64,000 nt of DNA, taken from contig JAAKBF010000010.1 of the NCBI GenBank assembly GCA_012656075.1, positions 248,001 through 312,000 of the forward strand. The letters run 5' to 3'. Each line of letters opens with the position of its first letter. Positions within the stretch are counted from its first letter, which is position 1. Shown here piece by piece: positions 1 to 13,011 of this stretch. The DNA comes from Phytophthora hibernalis. Its lineage: Eukaryota > Oomycota > Peronosporomycetes > Peronosporales > Peronosporaceae. A program made the position numbers and the translations under genes. The notes under the pieces are model-generated. The model did no database searches. It had not been told where the DNA came from and saw nothing but the letters and a program-made list of their open reading frames with translations.

Positions 1-7
1 AGAGGAA

Positions 8-3000
8 ATGGACCAGCGCACCATAGCCATCGCAGCGCCCAAGATCATCAAGCGGTTCTTTATCAAATGGATTCAATTCTACAATTGGTCACAACAGGTC
101 AAGCACGTCCAGATGAAGCGCTGTTTTATTGTGCAACATAATCGATTTTGGATTTGGAGAAGGAAGGTGTGGATGCAGCAAGAGCTGAGATCATGCTTGA
201 AGAAACAAAAACTTCGTGCACGAAAGCTTCATTTCAGCGAGTGGGTAAATTTTACCAGAGTGAGCATCATTGCAAAACGCACTGCCATGATGCGAGAAGC
301 CAGATTTTTTAAATGTGTTTTTCGTGCATGGATTGACGGTGTTGGTTCACTAAAACGTGAGAAGCAATTTCAGCAACAACAGCAAAATGGTATGGTACAT
401 CGGACACAACGCACATGCTTACGTGAATGGAGGCGAATATCAAGGCACAAGAAAGCGCTGACGAAGGTGCAAGACTTGCGCTGGCAGGATTCCATTATAG
501 TCAATAAACAGGTTGTATTCTGGAGTTGGAAGCTGTTTCTCTACTCGATAGCTCGCCCCATTCAAGAACGCTCAGCACAACTTCAATATCGAGTAAAAGG
601 CAGACAAACACGTTTGCACTTCCGTGAATGGTGCAAGTTGGTTAAGATTGACAAGATACATAATTTCAGGCTTCGCCGACGTGTTTGGAGACGGTGGACT
701 GATTGGCGTCGGCGTGTCGAATCCGAGAAACATGCTGCTCATAAAGAGAAGATCGCGGTAGTAAAAGTGTTCATTACCGCTTGGCATGTTACTGCGTCCG
801 AGCAGGCTACATCGAGGCGATCTCTGAATCTGGCCAAAAGGTATGTGAATCGCCACCGTCTTCGAAAACTCTGGGTCTACTGGAAGTATTTTTCCATGAC
901 CAAGAGAAAATATACACAAGACTCTACGAAAGCTCTGAAGCACTACTTTATCAAGATTTTGCGAGCTTCCTGGGGGTTGTGGAAAGACCGAACACATGCC
1001 AACTTGCAGAGAGCCAAAACCAAGAAGTTTGGGACTATTCAGCGCCATTTTGACGCATTTCGAACTGGAATTCGACTGGTAAGAGCTCAAAAAGCGAGGG
1101 CCAGAATGCTAGCACACGTTGAGAAGCGACAACAACGGTCCCTTCTCCGACGAATCGTTGGAGGCTGGCGAGGTTACACTTTGAGTAAGAAGCGCTGCAA
1201 GCAAAATGGCCAGGTGGTGGCAAATCAACGAAAACAAGGAATCCTGAATGGTGTTTGGCGACACTGGAGATCAATCAACCTGGAAAATTGCATCACCAGA
1301 TGAAAATCCTACAGAAAAGCTACGACACCGCAGTACACGAAAAGCATGAGCTCGAGGCTCATCTACAGGCTGCAAAGGACACCGCAGTATCTCTGTCAGA
1401 CCAGATTGAAATCCTTCACGAGCACTCTAAAGGTGATGATAAACAGGTTGAAACAATGGAACAGAGACTGCGTCTCTGTGAGGAGCGTAATGCTTCCCTA
1501 AAAAAGAGCTCAAAGGTGCTAGAGGAGCCATTGAGCGCGAGCGGCATGCGTGGGAAGAAGCTTTATGTGACGAGGAAGAGAAACGAGAGAGCGACAGTAT
1601 AAAATATCGATCACTAGCTCAGGATAACCAGATGCTTCAAGTTCAAGCGATTGAGCTGAGAAGAGAGCTGGAAGCGGAAAAAGCAAAGCTGGTTGAAGCA
1701 GAAAAGGTCAATGAGGATCTACGGGCTGCTTCAGAGAAGGCATCCGATTGTCACCATGAAGAGTTTGCTGCTGCTGTGGAGAAACAGAAAAAGCTGGAGC
1801 AAGAGATAGCTCAGCTTCGTGTTCATTTGAAAGAACAAGAAGTGGAGCGTGAAGACACTGCTAATCGTCTGCAAGAGTACGAAAAACGCATTGCCAGCAC
1901 TTGCGAAGAAATGAACGACCACGAGCAAGCACATGGACGTGAAAATGAACGCATACGCAACGAGTGCGCAAACATCGAGGCGAAGTGGAAAGAGGAGCAG
2001 GCGAAAAATGTGGAGCTCAGTCGTCTACTGCAAGAAAAGAACCAGTTGATTTTGAACATGACGCATCGCGTCAACCATGGGGAGTGCACAGCGCATAACA
2101 ACCAACTCGAAATGCAATTCGAGCGCGGTCATCGCAATACATCGCCCGGCAATCAGGATCGACAAGCTGATGGAGAGCTGCACATGGTAGCGCATTCATG
2201 TAGCAGACACTCTGGCAAATCAATTTTGAAACCTCGGGCCACAGATCACACTACCAAAGCATCGTACTCTCACTCGTCTGCTGTTGTAAAAGACGAGAAG
2301 GGACCTCTTAGGCGTTCGGTTCACACTCCCCTGTGCGTCCTATAATTCGGTACTCAAAATCGGACGAGCTGGAGTCTCCGACAGTTGCAAATTCTATAGC
2401 AGAAGAAATTTTGATCGACAAGCACACCAGCAAGGTTCATGAAGACATCCGACTCCTCCAAGAGCGGATATCGAAGAGGCTTGAACAAGCCCCGATGTAT
2501 GCTCAACTGCCGACACGACATCCCCCAAGAACCCGGCGACCACTATTTCGTGGTGAATCAAAATCTCCGATCAGCTCGGGTTCATCACTTTCAGATGAAA
2601 CCAGTGATTCTACTGAGGATGGCCAATCTATTGCGGATCATGTGAGACGAGCGCGATTGCGACGAATACAAGCGCAGAAACAAGCGATGATACTGGCAGT
2701 AACCCCAGCGGTATCTCGTTTGACATCCCGGGCTCAATTTTCCACCTTGAAAGCGCGAGAACGGGAAAATGTTGCGTTGTCGGCCAACACGTCGAAGAAG
2801 AAAACTGTTCGAAAACCCAACAGCTCAAGAGTGACAGCGGATCGATCTACTCTGTCGAAAGTATCCGAGAAGAAGAAGGGCACAAGAAAGCATGTTGCAA
2901 TTGCAGGTCACGCTGGACGTGTGCTATGAGAGTCGTGTTCAGGAATAACAATCGAAACTGTTTTGCTGACATTTTGCTGCTGATGCCTGTGTTCAACTTG

Positions 3001-6000
3001 CGCGATGCAAATAGGCTAGTATCACTCGGTTTGAGACCATTAAAAAGCGTAGAATGGAGCAAGACAGCGGTGCACCGGAACCTCCACTTGATAAGGGCAT
3101 TGCAGGAGCAGTCGACGAAAATGAGAATGATCTCCATGAAGAGCTGACCTTAACTCTCCAAATACCTGATTCACCAACAAATTGTACAAAGACTGAAACC
3201 AGTCTCCAGAGTCCAAAGCGTTCACCGACAAAACATCATGCAAATTTACTCAACATCGGTACGTTCGGCGCTATACCAACAAAAACTGTTTAGTATCTTG
3301 ACGACTAAATGGTGATTCACAGATCCTACTGCTACTCTGGCTGCTATCAGTGCACGACTAGCTATTGTGATCCCTCCAGCTGAGAGTGAAATCGCACGAA
3401 TCAACCGAGAGGCCCTAGCAGCGGTGATGAATAGAGCATTAAGGGCCAAAACTCAAGGCAACAGCAGCCCGACGAGACCAAAATCGCCAGAACAATTCAA
3501 TGACGCGTCCGTGGCAATTTCTGACCCAACGCCACCTATGAGTCCAAACTCGAAAGGAGGAATGACACAGTCTCGTTATGACTCTGTCGTCGCGGAAGAA
3601 TGGGTGAATTTGCACTTGGAGACGAGTGGAGCATTTCTGCTTCCAGCAAGCGACGTCACCTCAATGTTGAAAAGTCCTGGAGCTGACGATGATGAGGTTG
3701 ATTTTGAGGCCGAAGCGTTTTCCTTTCGCAAGGGAGGGGGTGGCGGACCACTTGCACGCGCTGGTATGGATCGATTTTCACTCTATCGCATGGGTATGCC
3801 CAAAGACCTCGTTGATCGACTGTATCGTGCATTTTACGTATACACGAATGGCTTTCATAACATCATGAACGAGATCGCTGCGCACTGTCCTCCGGGTGCT
3901 GAAAGTCACGTGTCATCTAACGCGTGGCTGACGTTCCTTCTTCTGCTTGAGCAGTGCGAGAACGGCAAGTACGAAATGGCGTTGCTAAAGCTTAAAAAAG
4001 CAGCCCAAGATGCACAGAAGCAGCTTCAAGATGGCTTTCAACAGAAAAAGCAAGACTTGGAAGCTCAATGGCGTATTGCAGAGACCACATTGACGGAAGA
4101 AAGAGCGCGTGGTGTGGAAAAGAGCGAGTTGATCCGAACGCTTGTCACAGAGACCACAGAGTCAAATCTCAAGGTCAGTGGGAAATGCATCTACATCTTG
4201 TATGGATACTTGTACTAACTCAATTCTCTGTTACTCTTGCCTGGTAGTTGACGGAACAACAACATCAAATTGCAGCTCAATCTGAGCAAATTCGCCTGCT
4301 TAAGATGGAAGTTCTAGTTCATGAAGACGACGAGAAGAAGCTGAACGACTTACTCGACGAAGCTCGGCGGGACTATGAGGTAGCAAACTCAGAACGCCTA
4401 AATGCGTTCTCAGAACGATTTGCGCTTGACGAGGAGATTCACAAGTTGTCCGCTCAATTGGAACGCGTCGAAACAGAGAAGTCAAACTATGCCAGGAGAA
4501 TGCACGAAACGTTGTTCATGAACCAGGCACTCCGAGCAACTAATGATCAGCTGAAACTAGATGCTGTAGTTCTGGGGATGGAAAAGGACAAAGTGATCGA
4601 TGAAAAGCAGACCTTGCAAGAGCAAATAGAGAAGATTCAGGTCGAGATTGGACAACTACAAGAACTGAAAGTGCAGGTTGACAAGGAGCTCCTTGAAAAC
4701 CAACGCAAACAGGGTCATTTAGAGGCACGACTGCAGACGACGAAGGAGCAATATGAACTCGAAGTGGAGCACAGTGTTAAGCACCAGCAGGATATTCTCC
4801 GATTGACAGCACAAATTGACGAGGAGAGGGTCCAGACTGGTGTGCTTGAAGCGAAGTGCAATCTGTTGACAGCTGAAAAGCAGGTCACGGGAATGCGAGC
4901 GCAGGACAAACTGCGTATTGAGAGACTTCTCAATCAGAAAATGGAGCTGGAAGCCACAGTTGAAGCGAACATACTCGATCGGAAGAGGGATGAAGAGCAG
5001 ATCTATAACCTCCGGGCGGCGTTAGAAACACTGGATACCGAAATGCAGCACTCGAAGCGTGTTTACTCGGCGGGGCAGCAGGCGTTTTTGCATTCTGAGC
5101 GCGCATGTGAACAACTACGGCAACAGACGCAAGAACTAGAGAAGAACTACGAAAAGGCCAAGAAGAAGTACGTGCAGCCGCAAAAGTGCTCGTGTTATTG
5201 GTGTTTTGTGTCTAACCATGCGTATTGCTTGAATTCTCTAGCGTGGCGTCATTAAAGGAGCGATTCAAGATGTATGAGACTACTGCGAAGGAACAGATCA
5301 TAAAACTTGAGGTGGAAGTCAAAGTAGCAAATGCACAGCTTCGAGAAATCACCTACGTCAACAGGGACAACGTCGCGCAAATCGACCAGCTCACAAAATC
5401 GTTGTCGTTGTCCGAGAAAGAGACCACAATGCTGAAAACACTTGTAGAGGAATCTGAGCAGCACGTTGTGGAACTTCAAACCGAAAAAGAGGATCTGCAA
5501 CGCAACAAGACGGAGCTAGCCCTTGCGAACTCAACCTCAAAGAACACACTCCACCGGTTCGTCCTTTCTCTTCAAAATATGTTGGCACTTGTCAAGCTCG
5601 ATGAATTCCCTCTTGACGAGGCTATGCGAGAACTGCTGCAAATGGTTACGGACACGTTTGGAGAGGAGCTGAACCTTGAAAATATTCTCGCTGAAGATGA
5701 CAAACCTGTGGATATCGAGGTAGAAGTCCAGGAAGACGTCACGGAAGAAGAGCGTGCGAGTCGGCAGCGACGAGCTGCAGCACGTCGCAAAGGTATCATC
5801 GGTTTACAAGAAAACGGAGATGACGATGAAGGCGATGAAGAAGAATCGATCATGCCGAGAGCTAATACAAATGATGTAGAACAGGTACCTATACAACGCG
5901 AAGTTGTGCGCATGAGTCGGTTTAGGAAGAGCAAGCTGGACCATCTCGTGAACAAGCAACTCCGAGATATTGCGCTCAAGGCAGACTTGATCACAAACCT

Positions 6001-7494
6001 GGAAAATGTAGTGTGTGAACAATTGCGGCAGATATCTCAACTAACTACGACCACAAGGCAACAGGCTCGTGTGATCATGCAGTACGACTGCCAAAAAGGT
6101 ATGCTGCAGTCAGATCTGGAAACCACGACGATGACACTGTTCAAAGTCCGGAATAAAAAACGAGGTGTTGAATTCACACTGGAGCAAGTTCGCATCGACC
6201 AAGTGCTGCAGACCAACCGCGCTTTCCAAGTTGAGGTCGCATTGGCAACATTACGGCGCGAGCTGGACAAACAAGTCATCGTTAACGAAGACCTGATGGG
6301 AAAATCTGGCGCAAGTACGAATACGACCTGTACATGAAGTCACTTCGCCGCAACAAAGAAGTTCAAGCTACCGTCATGGTCTCTGACCAGAACTGCCAGA
6401 CACTAGTTCCTCAGCGGAACCCTGCACTGGAGCGACCAAGAATGGCGTCGCTGTATATACCCGCGGACGCTCCTGGTGCAGCCGAAAGTCTCCTGCAAAA
6501 ATCAGCAGAGCGACACGAGAACTGCTTCCGGGTTGCTAACGAAATGGATGCCCATTTCTCCGTCACAAAGTCCAAGCGATCGCCCAAACACCAGCAGAAC
6601 AAGCAAGTTCTGGTGAGACCTCTTGCTTCGAGTCCACGCAGCAGTCGCACCCAACTACGAGCTCAAGTCAGCCAAGAACCTGGTACCAGACGAAGACAAC
6701 GTGGTAAACATCGGATCAACACGGACTCCATTGAAGTAGGAACGTCCACGCTCCCGATACTGGACGACAAAATAGCTGGTAGACTGTCATCTCCACCGAA
6801 GATCATCCACCACGTGAACGAGTTCGGTACACGTCAAGACGTGCTCGTGTCGCCAACCCGAGCACCTTTCTTCAATCAATCTCCAGTAAATAGCTCCGCC
6901 AGTGTGACAGCGTTATCGCCTCATCCACCAGCACCTCAGAGTCCACGTGTACGCAAACCAATGCCTCGTAAGCCCAGCGCCGACAAACATCGTCCATTCA
7001 ACCACTTGCAGCTTGACAGTCAGTACGAAGAGCGGGTGGAGTCCACCGGGCGACAATCAAACCGCAGTGCACTCACCACCCACCCAACATCACATCACTC
7101 GTCACCTCCTAGCAGCAACAGCAGCACAAGTACTCTACGCTACAGTCGCAGCTTCCTCCGTGCCGGAATGGAAGTTCTCCGCAACTCCAGCTCAAGTGGC
7201 AGTCCACTGCCTTATCCAGACGACGACGATCCGTCTAATGCGAGTGACAATGACAGCAGCGAAGACGAAGAGCAATTCCTAAGTCCCAGTCGACTGGCAA
7301 TGGCCGTGAGTGGATACAACCACGACCAACTCGCACAACAAGCTGAGACCCGCTCACCCCGTCGATTTTTCACCGATAAAGTCGACCAAAACGACTTGAG
7401 AGCAGGTTGTGAGGTGGATTCCGAGCTGTTCGAGCAGGACTTGCACTCGCCTTTCACTCCTGCAGCACTATACCCCATCCTACCCAACCAATAA
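8..7494 (+). CDS. Sfi1-like centrin-binding repeat / coiled-coil protein (5' partial, frame-shifted)
   Basis: Residues 1-430 hold about 14 aromatic repeats of the form F/V-x-x-W spaced 30-40 residues apart (for example HFSEWV, VFRAWI, HFREWC, VWRRWT), typical of Sfi1 centrin-binding helices of basal bodies and spindle poles. Long coiled coils follow (about 1300-2200 and 3950-6300). The C-terminus is Ser/Pro-rich and disordered. Introns seen: 3259-3322, 4174-4247 (phase 0) and 5168-5241 (phase 2). Another lies near 2930-3014, donor uncertain, acceptor just before 3009-3014. Frame is lost by one base at A4 1284-1287, A6 1500-1505, C4 2328-2331 and G3 6298-6300; adding a base restores the coiled coil each time. 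The duplicate at 38.6 kb keeps G4. A further local shift, relative to the duplicate, lies at 6500-6530. The true start lies left of the window. Sfi1-like is a family call from the repeats; a centriolar or basal-body role is inferred. Confidence 0.7.
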
Positions 7495-7508
7495 TAAATA
7501 CAATAAAG

Positions 7509-8484
7509 GTGTCTAATGGTGTTGACAATGGTGGTGTTAATGGTGCAACGTGTTACAGGTACGCGAGCACAACCACGACGTCAACGAAGTCATTTACATT
7601 GCCCTGTGTTTTGGGCGAAGCTGCGGATGCAAGACAACTTGGAGGCTCCAAGTTGGAGCTACTGTTGACATGCAGTGCCGAAATGCCCAAGCGAAACCTC
7701 GCCGAATTCTTTGCGCTGAAACTGATACGAGAAGGTGTGGTGCGTGTTGGTGAGTGCTAATCACACTATTTGTTGAATACGATGATGTCATGTCGGGACT
7801 TGTATTTTTTGGGGGTCATACAATCCGAATTCTATGTTTGAATTTGTTGCTAAAATCTTTTTCTATTGTTGTGTTGTGATAAAGGCGAGTTCATGGTGAC
7901 AGCTCCAAACGGAAAATGTTTTTTTCTGTTTGTGAGATGCTTGTTAGCAACCAGCAGAGGAGCACCATTCAGTCGTTTATTTTTTTCCTGCGTGTGGTGG
8001 GAGAATGCATTACCGAGTCCATCACTATTGATAAAGACTTCAGCGCGTGGTGCATTTTGGAAATTCCCACGAGCAAAGGTACGATGATATGTAATTAAAG
8101 TCACTGCAATCGATCAATTAACAACATTGACGATTATATTTGTTGTTATTGCAGGTGGTGCTCTGCCAATTCCATGCTATTTCTGCAGTCAAGAAGAAAA
8201 TGATGGATCCAAAGATGATATTAGCTGCCCCGATCGTGATCACGTGGAGCTTGCGATCGGCTATATACGCTTCGTCTACAAGCTTATTTGACAGAGCATG
8301 GAGCTCGCTCGTTTCAACTGCTCGTACATATGGAGTGAGGTTCGCAGAATATTTGGAGGCAAACTGGGACAAATGTAGGCTACCCATCTCCGGACGAAGG
8401 CGTTCACTGCTGGCAATACTACGAGTAATCGACTGGAAGCGAGTTGTGGCAAACGAAAAGGCTCATCAACCTAACTATAACTGA
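7509..8484 (+). mobile_element. Degenerate Mutator-like (MULE) transposase relic
   Basis: No intact reading frame survives, but short pieces in different frames recall MULE transposases. They occur in the right order: an IDKDF-x-x-W block near 8025-8055, an LCQFHAIS block at 8160-8185, and a NTTSNRLEAS block near 8415-8450, which in this superfamily follows the catalytic core. Between them are two candidate GT..AG introns (7751-7884 and 8079-8154). The first 370 bases hold an 83-codon reading frame that I cannot assign. The piece sits directly downstream of the Sfi1-like gene and upstream of the pogo-like element. It is a different MULE lineage or a more decayed copy than the element at 33.8 kb. 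Confidence 0.5.
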
Positions 8485-8752
8485 AACGGGCCTCCGTATC
8501 ATTCTGTCATATCTGCATTTAGAAGTTATGTGCTCCCATTGGTCAACAGGGGGACAGCGACCTGGCACTACCGTATAACCTGTGTAGTATCCGACAGAAT
8601 GTTATATCCGACAAGTCATATTAGCCAATCAGATGACTGCAATTTGGACACCACCGGATCGTTGTCATTTCCGACAGCTCCAAAATTGGTGGCCAAGGAT
8701 CGATAAAAGTTAGGCACCAGACCACTGAAGCGCAGTCACTTCCCAACTCTTC

Positions 8753-10171
8753 ATGGGCCGCGCACGAGCACGTAAAGATGGAGGCCGCCGCGCTCGGCAG
8801 TACAAGCGCTCTACGCCGACGTATGAGTTTCGACTCCATGTCATTCACCATTCTGATTCTCACGGAGTGTCCTCTGCACTCGCCAAGTTCTACCCTGAGG
8901 CCAAAGGCACCTCGCTCGAGACTAAGCGCAAGAGCATCTACCTGTGGCGGAAACGCCGCGATACCATCAAGAAGGCCGGGAAGAGCAGCTCATCCAGCGT
9001 GCTGCGCAAGCTCAGACCTGCAGGAAGTGCCACTGTGCTGTCGTCTGAGACGGAGTCTCAGCTTCTTCGCTGGGTCAACGCCTACCGCGCCGATGGGGCG
9101 CCAGTTTCGGCTCTAATGCTCCAGTTCAAGGCCCAGGAGTATGCGGCAGCAGCTGGTATACTGCGCGGCGTTTTCACCGGCACATGGGCTTGGCGGCCTG
9201 GATTCGTGCGCCACCATGCGCTGCGGTTCCATGCGCGTACGCGCCAAGGACAGAAGAATCCCGCAGACGGCGAGGCTGCTGTTCTTGCTTTTAATACCAG
9301 GATGCGCGCAGTCATGCACCGCCTAGGCTTTGATGTCGCCTACAACGCCGACCAAACGCCCGTTGTCTTCGAGTACATTCCGCGCACGACGCTTAACAAG
9401 CGCGGCGCACGTACGGTGTGGGTTTGTACATGTGGCAAGGACAAGGAGAGGATGACGTGCATGCTGCTTGGGTCCTCTTTCGGCGAGAAGCGGACGCCGT
9501 TTTTGATACTGAAGGGCCGCCCATCCAAGGTCGCGGCGACGCAAGCCGATAACGTGGAGCTGAGACACGGCTTCGGCAAGCATCTTTGGAAGCAGATCGA
9601 GAGCCTCCAGGACAGACATGGCGTCCAGATCTACGTTAATAGCACGGGTTGGTGGAACACGTCGCTGACTCTCATTTGGCTGGAGTATCATTTCGGTGGA
9701 CGTCAGCATCCAGAACAGCCTGTCCTTCTACTCCTCGACGACTTCTCTGAACATTGGACGCCGGAGGTGCGCACCCGCGCTCACGACCTCAACATCCACT
9801 TGCTGGACGTACCAGCAGGGCACACAGGCGTCTACCAGCCGGCGGACATTGCTTGGAACCGCCCGCTGAAGCAGCGTCTGCGCCAGCGCTGAGTAAGCTG
9901 GCTGATTACCAAGCTGACGGGGAGGGAGAGCAGCAGCAGCGAGGTCAAGGCGCCGTCCAGGAATGACGTGGTTGACTGGGTTGCCAGTGCGTGGGAGGGG
10001 CTGTCCGCTTCGACGATCTCGAACGGGTTTAGCGTGCCACCTGTCGACCCAATGTTCGACGCCTCGTCTAATGCTCTTGCTGAGGAACTAGAGCGTTTGC
10101 AGCTCCTTGATTCTGATGTTGGTGAGGTCGCTGATGAAGAAGACGTAGTAGGTATGATGACTAGAGGATAA
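8753..10171 (+). pseudogene. Pogo/Tigger-like DDE transposase with one internal stop
   Basis: A reading frame of 472 codons is interrupted only by TGA at codon 380 (9890-9892); the same frame resumes and runs to a stop at 10171. Residues 20-75 look like a psq-type helix-turn-helix and 95-165 like a CENP-B-type DNA-binding region. Residues 195-375 match the DDE_1 endonuclease fold, with candidate metal ligands D200 (YNADQTP), D329 or D330 (LLLLDDF) and D365 (YQPADIAW). The family cuts and pastes DNA into TA sites. The coding DNA is much richer in GC than the flanks. I could not find terminal inverted repeats in 8485-8752 or 10172-10340, so element ends are undefined. The single substitution-type stop suggests recent inactivation. 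Confidence 0.85.
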
Positions 10172-10610
10172 GTAAGCGTCTAATGCAAGTGTTGGACTTT
10201 GTTCGAATCGTTCCTCGCGCTGGGAGGGTTCTCTGGGTAAACCCCTCCTGAATCTAATGGCATTATTCGCGAGTGCTAATTCGGTGGGTTTTAGCAAAAC
10301 GTCTGCTTTTCCACAGGGATTGTGAATTATCATTTTTAAGGGGCCGAACCCAAAAGTCAGAAGTGCAATTACATATCTTAGTTTTAGCCTATTAGAGAGG
10401 GACTCCCAGTTGGGTGGCCTATAATGGCCCTGGCCTTCCGCCAGGGTCTACTCCTAATAACAGACTCATTTTAACCTTAAATCCCGCACGTCCTTCTCGG
10501 ACGTTCGTCTTAACCAAGCTTCCTCAGAGCACTCTATAGTGCAATCTGTATAACGTGGCTCTAGCCTCGTTACACCTGATAGCACTTGTTGGTCCTTCCA
10601 ACGCCCAAGA

Positions 10611-11500
10611 TGAACGACCAATCGATGATTGATCAAGCGACGGGTGAAGGTAGCGCTCGAGCATATCTCGAGCGCACACAGTTCCCGCATCTCACTAGCT
10701 TCGAGTGGGATGCGTTGCACCGCCTCGCGGCGGCATCAAGCGAAGCAGTGGTGCCCACACTACTGATACAAGGTACACCGGACTAACACCGCGAGACAGC
10801 CCAAGGATTCCTGGCACGTGAATTCGCCGACGCACATCGGCGAGTGTCGACTCCCACGTCAACCAGGAAGGAGGACGTCGTTAAGCTCGACGTCTCAAAG
10901 TACAGTGGCGAGGGCTCCAAGCGTCTCGCACTGAATCGCTGGTTCTGTGAAGTGGACCTCACATGCGAGGCCCGTCAACTACGTTTCGAGTTCGCTCGGA
11001 GTTACTTCCTCCTGTCTAACCTTGCTGTCAAGGCGAAGGAATGGACCCTCGGCAAACAAATGGCTGATCCGTTATGCTTCAGGACGGTGGACGTGCTCAA
11101 GGATGATCTGTCCCGCGCGTTCGAGCCTGTTCAAGACGAGACCCAACAACGCGCGGCCTTCCTGCAACTGAAGCAAGGGAAGCTCGCCATGCGCGATTAC
11201 ATCCAGCTCGCCCGTTACCTTGCGCCCTGCATTGTCAAGAACCCCATGGACTCGGTGACCCAAGTCCACATCTTTGTCTCCGGAATGAACGCTGGTTATC
11301 AGCGCTTCTACCTGACGCGGTAGCCCGCTTCACTGGAGGAATCATTTGACATCGCCCTCCGCGAAGACTTCAATGTCTTCGCGTCGCAGACGTCCCTCTT
11401 TCCGTCCAGCTCGAGCACAGAGCCCGAGCCAATGCAAATAGACACTATCCAGGAAGACCGCCCGCGCGGTTCATTGGCGGCCGTCAAAGCAGTCAACAGC
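10611..11500 (+). pseudogene. Gypsy gag polyprotein, interrupted
   Basis: A start at 10611 opens a capsid-like frame that is stopped in frame by TAA at 10784 and TAG at 11321 and otherwise continues. The middle part resembles retrotransposon gag (a W-x-x-E-V-D segment and a conserved block with LKQGKLAMRDYIQLAR). After about 11480 the frame changes to reach the zinc knuckle. The protein would package element RNA. Confidence 0.7.
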
Positions 11501-12002
11501 TTCCGTTGGTCTGCTTCCGATGCCAGAAGTCTGACCATCGTGCGTCTGTTTGTCGCGCACCGACGCCGGTATCGGCGCCTATTGAGATGGACGCTGCCAA
11601 CCCCGGGCAGTCCAAAACGGGTACGACCAGTAGGAGCGGGGCGTCCTACTGTACACGGAAGGCCGATGGCAGAGACACCTCCCAGCCCCGCTGTTCTTCA
11701 TTTGCGGTTACACGCCACTACCCCCAGCAGCGACAAGCGACGGTCAAAGCAGTCAACAGCGTCCGTTGGTCTGCTTCCGATGCCAGAAGTCTGACCATCG
11801 TGCGTCTGTTTGTCGCGCACCGACGCCGGTATCGGCGCCTATTGAGATGGATGCTGCCAACCCCGGGCAGTCCAAAACGGGTACGACCAGTAGGGGCGGG
11901 GCGTCCTACTGTACACGGAAGGCCGATAGCTCTCTAGTGGCAGAGACACCTCCCAGCCCAGCTGTTCTTCATTTGCAGTTACACGCCACTACCCCCAGAA
12001 GC
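11483..12002 (+). repeat. Tandem duplication (260-bp period) doubling the gag zinc knuckle
   Basis: Unit 1 runs 11483-11742 and unit 2 from 11743 to about 12013. They are nearly identical apart from an 11-base insertion in unit 2 near 11930. Each carries one CCHC knuckle of pattern C-x2-C-x4-H-x4-C (CFRCQKSDHRASVC) at 11512-11553 and 11772-11813. A single knuckle is usual in gypsy gag, so the duplication creates a second RNA-binding finger in this copy. Confidence 0.85.
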
Positions 12003-12300
12003 GACAAGCGACTCATTGTGTTGAGTCTGTACGTCGCAAGCGCGCGGCGTCCGCTCCGCGCGCTGTTGGATTCAGGCGCGACGAATAACTTCGCTCGCGC
12101 GGAGAGTCTGTCAGCGCTGCCCACCAGCGGGCGCGTTCGCAATAGTCCATGCGAGATGGAGACCATGTACGCTGATGGCGCGCCGCGCAGGATCACGCAC
12201 TGCTAGCTCCGGTTCGCCTACGAGATCGACGGGTTCTGCAGTTCCGCCGAGTTCCTGATGATCGAGCTGAGCGGCTCGCTCGACCGTCATCGGTATGCCG
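12000..12300 (+). pseudogene. Gypsy aspartic protease fragment
   Basis: The translated strand shows LLDSGATNNF at about 12063-12092, the D-S-G active-site motif of retroviral-type aspartic proteases, after a beta-strand-rich lead-in. A stop at 12203 breaks the frame. The protease would mature the gag-pol polyprotein. Confidence 0.75.
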
Positions 12301-12354
12301 TGGCTTGCTCGCCACCAATCCAACGTTGACTGGCTCAGCCGCATGGTGCGGCCG

Positions 12355-12552
12355 CTGCGCCACAACGAGAACAAGGCGCGCCGACAGGTGTCGACGCTGC
12401 GCCACAACGAGAACGAAGAGTGCCGACAGGGGTCGATGCAGCGCAAGGCGCACCAGTCGGAGAGGATGCTGCGCTACTGTGAAGATTATTCGAACCGGTC
12501 GGAGCCAGTGCTGCGAAGTGTGGGAGATGAGGAGCGCCGGCAGGGGCCGCAG
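12355..12552 (+). repeat. 42-bp (14-residue) coding tandem repeat between protease and RT
   Basis: Units begin with CTGCG at 12355, 12397, 12469 and 12511, each 42 bp long. A shortened 30-bp unit lies at 12439-12468. In the reading frame that follows the protease, each unit encodes about 14 residues beginning LR, with acidic and Arg/Gln-rich content. The period is a multiple of three, so copy-number change keeps the frame. Confidence 0.75.
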
Positions 12553-13011
12553 CAGCCTTCAGCATCGGATCCCGATGCATCGTTGTGTGACGTGAGTTCA
12601 GTCAACGACGCCTTGTCGCACTCCAGGGAGAGCGCGCTTCGTCGCAAGAAGCACAAGAAGAAGCGCCGCGACCGTCTCCGCCGGCGTGCAGGCTCGGACT
12701 CTGGGTCCGAGTCGGTGTCAAGCACGGGGGCCGTCGCTGACATGGAAGTTATCCACGCCACGGAGCACAACGGAGTAGAGTCGTCCGCGCACGGCTTGCG
12801 CGTACATAATCTGCCGTGTACAGAGTTTGCGCTCACGGAGCTTCCAGTTCAATCCTGGAAGGACTTCCAAGTAAACCTTCGTCGTGGCGACGTGGAACAT
12901 GTTTGCTTGTTCACGACAGCGGAAGCGACAGTTTCGTTCAACGCCATTGCCTCTGGTTCGACTTCGGCGCTCGGCAAACATGAGCGCCTCAAAAGCGCTA
13001 AACACAAGTGA

